From an uncultured Xanthobacteraceae bacterium (GTDB taxonomy: Bacteria > Pseudomonadota > Alphaproteobacteria > Rhizobiales > Xanthobacteraceae): a stretch of 7,939 nucleotides of DNA. Made by a program: the position numbers and the translations under genes. The stretch is taken from positions 1-7,939 of the forward strand of contig CATPBC010000165.1 of the NCBI GenBank assembly GCA_955652195.1. The letters are read 5' to 3'. Under the pieces are notes generated by a model. It worked only from the letters and a program-made list of their open reading frames with translations, had not been told where the DNA came from and did no database searches. Positions 5,922-7,939 of the stretch are shown here, piece by piece; positions within the stretch are counted from its first letter, which is position 1; each line of letters opens with the position of its first letter.

Positions 5922-6968
5922 TTAGCGAGGCAAAACCGGGACCGGGTAAGGTCTGGGCGCGCTGCTGAGCGCATTGAGAAACGCGATTAAATCGGCCTTC
6001 TCGCTATTCTGCAGATTGAGCGGATGAATATCATTATCGCGGCTCGGCCGATCGATGCCGCCGCGATCGTAAAGGTCGATAACCTCCACCAAGCTCGATA
6101 TCGAGCCATCATGCATATAGGGCCCGCGGTGCGCCACGTCGCGCAAGGTCGGAGTCTTGAATGCATGCTGCAGCTTTACTGAATTCGGAAACAGCCGCCC
6201 GCGGCCCAGATCGTCATCCTTGGCGACGCCGATGTCATGGAAAGACCCATCGGTAAAAGCCCAACCACTGTGGCATACGGCGCAGTTTGCTTTGCCATTG
6301 AACAGAGCAAAACCCCGTTTTGCAGCTGCGCTAATGGCTGCTTCATCGCCGCGAATCCATCGATCAAACGGAGCGTCGGTCGATACGATGGAGCGTTCGT
6401 AGGTGGCCAAAGATTGCTCGACTCGTTCTCGCGTCACGCCGCCTTCGCCGAATGCCGAATCGAACCCGGCCACATAGCCGGGTATCGCCGAGAGCCGCTG
6501 CAACAGCACCTTTTCCGGCAAATTCATATTGCCCTGTCCGGTGATCGGACCCATTGCGACGCTCTCGAGATCGCGGAAGTGCCCATCCCAACCGAGTTTC
6601 GGTATCCAGGCGATGTTGAGTAGTGTCGGGCTGCGCAACGGCAGCCGCACCTGATTTTCTCCGATCGCCCGCGGTTCTCCATCCCCCCATGACAGACCGG
6701 GATTGTGGCAAGTGGCGCACGATCGGACGCGCGCACCCGACAATATTGGATCAAAAAACAGAACTCGGCCGAGTTCTTCTTTGGCCCGGCTGTAGGGATC
6801 TTCCTTAGGATACGGAATCGCGGCAGGGCGCCAGTACTGACGCTTGAGCGCGTATAGACCGATCTCCGCCGCGCCAAACAAGCTTCCGCCAGCGGCAAAC
6901 AGGAGCGTTGCGGCCGCGGTCAAAACGGCGGCGATCTTCATCGCCTGCCAAAGCCGATCATCTCGCAT
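5922..6968 (-). CDS. Di-haem cytochrome c peroxidase / MauG-like protein
   Basis: This is a periplasmic or membrane-anchored di-haem c protein of the bacterial cytochrome c peroxidase/MauG family. Numbered from the TTG at 6974 (350 residues), it has a hydrophobic N-terminal segment (about 14-40), haem site 1 CATCH (86-90), the conserved bridging Trp in NPGLSWGDGE (Trp96), haem site 2 CAVCH (231-235), and the family signature TPTLRDVA...PYMHDGS (274-291) followed by VIDLYDRGG. Members either reduce H2O2 with electrons from small carriers or, like MauG and MbnH, oxidise tryptophans on a partner protein; sequence alone does not decide. The start is placed at the ATG at 6968. ATG 6941 (MKIAAVLTAAATLLF) is a real alternative, with GGCAGG just upstream. 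Neither has a strong ribosome site. The nearby cupredoxin is a plausible electron donor, though it is not in the same operon. Confidence 0.9.
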   Translation of the reverse strand: MRDDRLWQAMKIAAVLTAAATLLFAAGGSLFGAAEIGLYALKRQYWRPAAIPYPKEDPYSRAKEELGRVLFFDPILSGARVRSCATCHNPGLSWGDGEPRAIGENQVRLPLRSPTLLNIAWIPKLGWDGHFRDLESVAMGPITGQGNMNLPEKVLLQRLSAIPGYVAGFDSAFGEGGVTRERVEQSLATYERSIVSTDAPFDRWIRGDEAAISAAAKRGFALFNGKANCAVCHSGWAFTDGSFHDIGVAKDDDLGRGRLFPNSVKLQHAFKTPTLRDVAHRGPYMHDGSISSLVEVIDLYDRGGIDRPSRDNDIHPLNLQNSEKADLIAFLNALSSAPRPYPVPVLPR

Positions 6969-7082
6969 GAGCAACGATCACATCGCGCATGGGCGACGAT
7001 CTATCGGTCCAGGTTGACGAACCGTTAACATGATATGAACCCGCCCATCTGCCCAGGTCATCACGCATTTACCATTACTCGC

Positions 7083-7138
7083 TGTGCGGCCTTGGTACGG
7101 CCTGGGTACGGCCTTTGCGCGGACTGGGTACAGGCCTG
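7083..7138. repeat. Degenerate 11-bp tandem repeat, five units
   Basis: Consecutive units are TGTGCGGCCTT, GGTACGGCCTG, GGTACGGCCTT, TGCGCGGACTG and GGTACAGGCCTG (the last has one extra base). Units two and three differ by one base. The repeat lies in the 230-bp gap between the acyl-CoA dehydrogenase stop (7199) and the di-haem peroxidase start, 115 bp or more upstream of the latter. The 11-bp period places each unit on the same DNA face. It may be a regulator array or only replication slippage. Confidence 0.6.
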
Positions 7139-7198
7139 CGCGGCGCAAATGCTCCGCAACGCGGCGGGGTGTCACGTGCGAGGAATGAGGAAGCTCTC

Positions 7199-7939
7199 TT
7201 AAATCCTGTTGCCGGCGCTCCAGCTCCAGAAGTCGCGGCCTTCTTCGCGCAGAAAACGCGCCAACACCATGTTGTGCACTTCGGAAGCGCCATCGACTAG
7301 ACGCGCGGCGCGAGCAGCGCGGTAGATCCATTCCAGTATTGTATCCTTCGAATAGCCGCGCGCCCCGTTGAGTTGGATGGCGGTGTCGGACGCCTCGTGT
7401 AGCGTATCGGCTACATGCACCTTGGCCATCGAGATCTCTTTGCGCGCGCGGTCGCCGTGATCGAGCTTCCAGGCAGCATGCATGGTCAGCAGGCGGCCGA
7501 TTTGGATACGCTGCGCGACTTGGCCGAGCTTTATCTGCACGCTTTCACGGTCCGCAAGCTTGATGCCGAAACCTTCGCGCTTGTTCACGTAGTCCTGGGC
7601 AATCTCCATGCAACGCTTGGCAAGCCCGAGCCAGCGCATGCAGTGCGTCAGGCGCGCCGGGCCGAGCCTGATCTGTGTCACTTTGAGACCATCGCCGATG
7701 TCGAGAAGCACGTTTTCGTCGGCGACTTCGAGGCCATCGAATTCGAGTTCGCAATGGCCGCCGTGTTCCTCCGGGCCCATTATCGGGATGCGGCGTAGGA
7801 TGCGCCAACCCGGCTGGTCGCGATGGTAGAGAAACGCGGTCAGGCCGTGGCGTCTATCGTCCGACGTTCTTGCAATCACGATAAAATGCGCGGCCTCGGC
7901 GGCGCCGGTGATGAACCACTTGCGCCCAGTGATGACCCA
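7199..7939 (-). CDS. Acyl-CoA dehydrogenase, C-terminal part (runs off right edge)
   Basis: The minus strand is open from the window edge to TAA at 7199-7201, giving 246 residues. It starts within the middle beta domain (WVITGRKWFITGAAEAAHFI), continues through TAFLYHRDQPGW and the four-helix FAD/acyl-CoA domain (GLKVTQIRLGPARLTHCMRW, YVNKREGFGIKLADRESVQ), and ends with QLNGARGYSKDTILEWIYRA and LVDGASEVHNMVLARF. The enzyme oxidises an acyl-CoA to the 2-enoyl-CoA, passing electrons through FAD to electron-transfer flavoprotein. At the usual catalytic-Glu position (YEGT in medium-chain enzymes) this protein has Asp (codon 7292-7294, in VDGASEVH). The helix used by isovaleryl-type enzymes shows Ala where their Glu sits. 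The DGxxEVH pattern resembles the ACAD10/ACAD11-like branch. The GTG at 7877-7879 is an internal codon, not the start. Substrate is unknown. Confidence 0.92.
   Translation of the reverse strand, partial: WVITGRKWFITGAAEAAHFIVIARTSDDRRHGLTAFLYHRDQPGWRILRRIPIMGPEEHGGHCELEFDGLEVADENVLLDIGDGLKVTQIRLGPARLTHCMRWLGLAKRCMEIAQDYVNKREGFGIKLADRESVQIKLGQVAQRIQIGRLLTMHAAWKLDHGDRARKEISMAKVHVADTLHEASDTAIQLNGARGYSKDTILEWIYRAARAARLVDGASEVHNMVLARFLREEGRDFWSWSAGNRI

Noticed and set aside
4047..6968. A true methylamine utilization (mau) operon
   Set aside because: No methylamine dehydrogenase large or small subunit and no MauD are present, and the genes are on different strands.
6978..7331. 117-codon minus-strand ORF across the gap and the end of the acyl-CoA dehydrogenase gene
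   Set aside because: It is out of frame with the clear dehydrogenase reading frame, is rich in Arg and Pro as GC-rich shadow frames are, and shows no domain.
1..7939. CRISPR array, insertion sequence, tRNA, integration site or phage genes
   Set aside because: No spaced long direct repeats, terminal inverted repeats with a transposase, cloverleaf sequence or phage-like protein was seen on either strand.

Overview
The window is GC-rich, densely coding DNA from a proteobacterium, most likely an alphaproteobacterium of the Rhizobiales (Bradyrhizobium/Rhodopseudomonas-like). That placement rests on protein style: a fused-type indolepyruvate oxidoreductase, a HAMP-PAS-PAS7-GGDEF-EAL protein and a MauG-like di-haem peroxidase. 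TTAA-N7-TTAA boxes resembling CtrA sites also fit. No RNA gene, insertion sequence, prophage or CRISPR array was seen.

Layout. Positions 1-821 (minus) hold the N-terminal 273 residues of an indolepyruvate ferredoxin oxidoreductase cut by the window edge. A 146-bp gap carries its probable promoter, overlapped by a 13-bp imperfect inverted repeat. Positions 968-3844 (minus) encode a 958-residue membrane-bound c-di-GMP enzyme with both GGDEF and EAL motifs intact. It diverges from a small membrane-anchored cupredoxin (4047-4406, plus). The gap between them holds a striking row of four TTAA-like half-sites exactly 11 bp apart. The cupredoxin converges, with 4 bp between stops, on a polytopic DoxX-like membrane protein (4411-5448, minus), whose predicted mature N-terminus is His-Val-Lys-Trp-Phe. 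Upstream of that gene lies another TTAA-N7-TTAA box at the -35 region of a possible promoter. A 53-residue two-helix membrane protein (5685-5846, plus) follows, closed by a clear intrinsic terminator. Then comes a MauG/cytochrome-c-peroxidase-like di-haem protein (5922-6968, minus). A 230-bp gap with an 11-bp tandem repeat separates it from the C-terminal part of an acyl-CoA dehydrogenase (7199-7939, minus), cut by the right edge.

How they may work together. The two edge genes are catabolic (aryl-pyruvate and acyl-CoA oxidation) and probably unrelated to the middle. The middle three proteins (type 1 copper protein, DoxX-like membrane protein, di-haem peroxidase) recall the mauC/mauE/mauG trio of methylamine utilization. 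No methylamine dehydrogenase subunit is present, so a separate periplasmic copper/haem redox system is the better reading. The adjacent c-di-GMP enzyme has a periplasmic sensor region and shares its upstream region with the cupredoxin. The CtrA-like boxes suggest cell-cycle or motility-linked control. These functional links are inference from layout and motifs, not demonstrated.
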